This document shows, piece by piece, positions 5,919 to 6,721 of a DNA stretch of 6,721 bases. A program made the translations under genes and the position numbers. The first letter of the stretch is position 1, and every line of letters starts with the position of its first letter. Origin of the DNA: Muribaculaceae bacterium (GTDB lineage: Bacteria > Bacteroidota > Bacteroidia > Bacteroidales > Muribaculaceae). The notes below the pieces were generated by a model. That model made no database searches. It was not told the DNA's origin and worked only from the letters and a program-made list of their open reading frames with translations. The DNA lies in assembly GCA_029059965.1 (NCBI GenBank), contig JAIDUY010000169.1:1-6721 (forward strand). Direction: 5' to 3'.

Positions 5919-6620
5919 TCAGAGGTGCTTTCGTTTGAGCAGCGAAAGGAAGAAATAGAAGAGGATGGTCCACATGAGGCCTGACAGGCCGTTGAAGAGG
6001 ACGAAGAGCACCGCCGCCAGGAGGATGGCGTAGCGCGAGAAGTTCTCGGCAAGGTCGAAGTTCTTGAATTTGAGCGAGAACATCTTGAAGCGGCCGACCA
6101 TGGCCAGCGACACCAATACGATGAGTACGTAGACGACGCCGTAGCCGGGGTATCCGTACTGCTGCACCCATCCGTAGAAGCCGATCCAGAAGATTGCGTT
6201 GGCTGGTATGGGCAGGCCGCGGAAATTGACGCTCTGCTCGGAGTCGGTGTTGAATGTGGCCAGGCGTATGGCGCCGCATACGGCTATCATGAGTGCCGCG
6301 AATGGTATGGGCAGCTGATTGCCGTGTGTGCTCATGATGTTGAGCACGAGCATGGCGGGTGCCACACCGAAGCTCACCATGTCCGACAGCGAGTCGAGGT
6401 CCTTGCCCAGGGGCGAAAACTTGTGGAGCAGTCGCGCCGTGGCGCCGTCCAGAAAGTCGAAGATGGCGGCAGCGCCGATGGCTATCAGTGCCCACTGGCC
6501 GCCGTTGAGCGGACCGAACTGCACGGTCATGTTGAAGGCCATGAAGATGGCCACGCATCCGGAGATGAGGTTGAGGCAGGTAACCGAATTCGGCAGTTGT
6601 GAAGTAGTCCTCTTAAACAT
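5919..6620 (-). CDS. pssA: CDP-diacylglycerol--serine O-phosphatidyltransferase
   Basis: Makes phosphatidylserine from CDP-diacylglycerol and serine in the cytoplasmic membrane. The 233-residue protein has the complete CDP-alcohol phosphatidyltransferase signature D-G-x2-A-R-x8-G-x3-D-x3-D: Asp58-Gly59, Ala62-Arg63, Gly72, Asp76 and Asp80. Several hydrophobic segments follow (FGVAPAMLVLNIM, AALMIAVCGAIRLATF, a VVYVLIVLVSLAM helix and a final LLAAVLFVLF pair), typical of the membrane-bound Bacillus-type enzyme. The N-terminal LPNSVTCLNLISGCVAI and the FRGLPIPANA stretch are also characteristic of PssA rather than PgsA. ATG at 6620 overlaps the upstream psd gene by 8 bp. Together with psd it forms the pathway to phosphatidylethanolamine. 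Confidence 0.94.
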   Translation of the reverse strand: MFKRTTSQLPNSVTCLNLISGCVAIFMAFNMTVQFGPLNGGQWALIAIGAAAIFDFLDGATARLLHKFSPLGKDLDSLSDMVSFGVAPAMLVLNIMSTHGNQLPIPFAALMIAVCGAIRLATFNTDSEQSVNFRGLPIPANAIFWIGFYGWVQQYGYPGYGVVYVLIVLVSLAMVGRFKMFSLKFKNFDLAENFSRYAILLAAVLFVLFNGLSGLMWTILFYFFLSLLKRKHL

Positions 6621-6721
6621 TTGCTTTGTCGTTCTGAGGATTAAGACGACCCAGTTCGGTGATGCCGCCTGTGGTCTTGTCGCCGATGGCTACGTATATA
6701 TCGGTTCCGAGGGGCAGGTAG
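6613..6721 (-). CDS. psd: phosphatidylserine decarboxylase, C-terminal 35 residues only
   Basis: A minus-strand frame enters from the right edge and ends at TAA 6613-6615, overlapping the start of pssA by 8 bp. The 35 visible residues begin YLPLGTDIYVAIGDK and continue TTGGITELGRL. This matches the end of the small-type phosphatidylserine decarboxylases, where a VDVYLPLGTE-type strand and a GD-K-V-x-GG-x-T-x-I-A-x-L segment close the protein. The autocatalytic cleavage site (GST) that forms the pyruvoyl group is outside the window and cannot be checked. Adjacency and overlap with pssA support the call: PssA makes phosphatidylserine, and this enzyme decarboxylates it to phosphatidylethanolamine. 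Confidence 0.82.
   Translation of the reverse strand, partial: YLPLGTDIYVAIGDKTTGGITELGRLNPQNDKANV

Noticed and set aside
5455..6558. 367-codon frame on the minus strand overlapping pssA and DUF4834
   Set aside because: It runs out of frame through two recognised genes on the same strand and is rich in Arg and His. It bridges the 99-bp gap only because no stop happens to occur there.

Overview
The window looks like chromosomal DNA from a GC-rich member of the Bacteroidales. The gene families point there: a DUF4834-type small membrane protein beside pssA and psd, a DPM1-like glycosyltransferase without a membrane domain, and a remnant resembling the C39-like domain of Bacteroidales VKOR-type proteins. 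One promoter (-33 TTTG, 19-nt spacer, -7 TATATTTG) also fits the Bacteroidetes consensus, and Shine-Dalgarno sequences are absent. The family cannot be fixed from the sequence; Muribaculaceae or a neighbouring family is a guess.

Left part. An alpha/beta hydrolase runs on the minus strand and is cut by the window start (1-666). Its promoter lies in the 126-bp divergent gap (667-792). On the plus strand follow a small cytosolic thioredoxin with an unusual CPHC active site (793-1092), a frameshifted C39-peptidase-like fragment (about 1149-1501), and a possible 52-residue peptide gene (1498-1656) that starts inside the fragment's stop codon through an ATGA overlap. The peptide gene runs 52 bp into the 3' end of pyrC on the other strand.

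Right part (1605-6721). Seven tightly packed minus-strand genes probably form one operon, read from right to left: psd (3' end only), pssA, a DUF4834 protein, a DUF2461/TIGR02453 protein, a YeiH-family transporter, a DPM1-like polyprenyl-phosphate mannosyltransferase, and pyrC. Junctions are an 8-bp overlap (psd/pssA), a 99-bp gap that can fold (pssA/DUF4834), ATGA overlaps (DUF4834/DUF2461 and mannosyltransferase/pyrC) and 20- to 21-bp gaps. psd and pssA together give phosphatidylethanolamine synthesis, the mannosyltransferase would supply a lipid-linked mannose donor, and pyrC is the third step of de novo pyrimidine synthesis.

Most of the window is ordinary housekeeping sequence. The only stretch that hints at something less described is 793-1656: CPHC thioredoxin, C39-like remnant and leader-like small peptide. 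The C39-like gene appears broken, so a decaying locus is as likely as a working one. No tRNA, rRNA, CRISPR array, insertion sequence or convincing terminator was seen.
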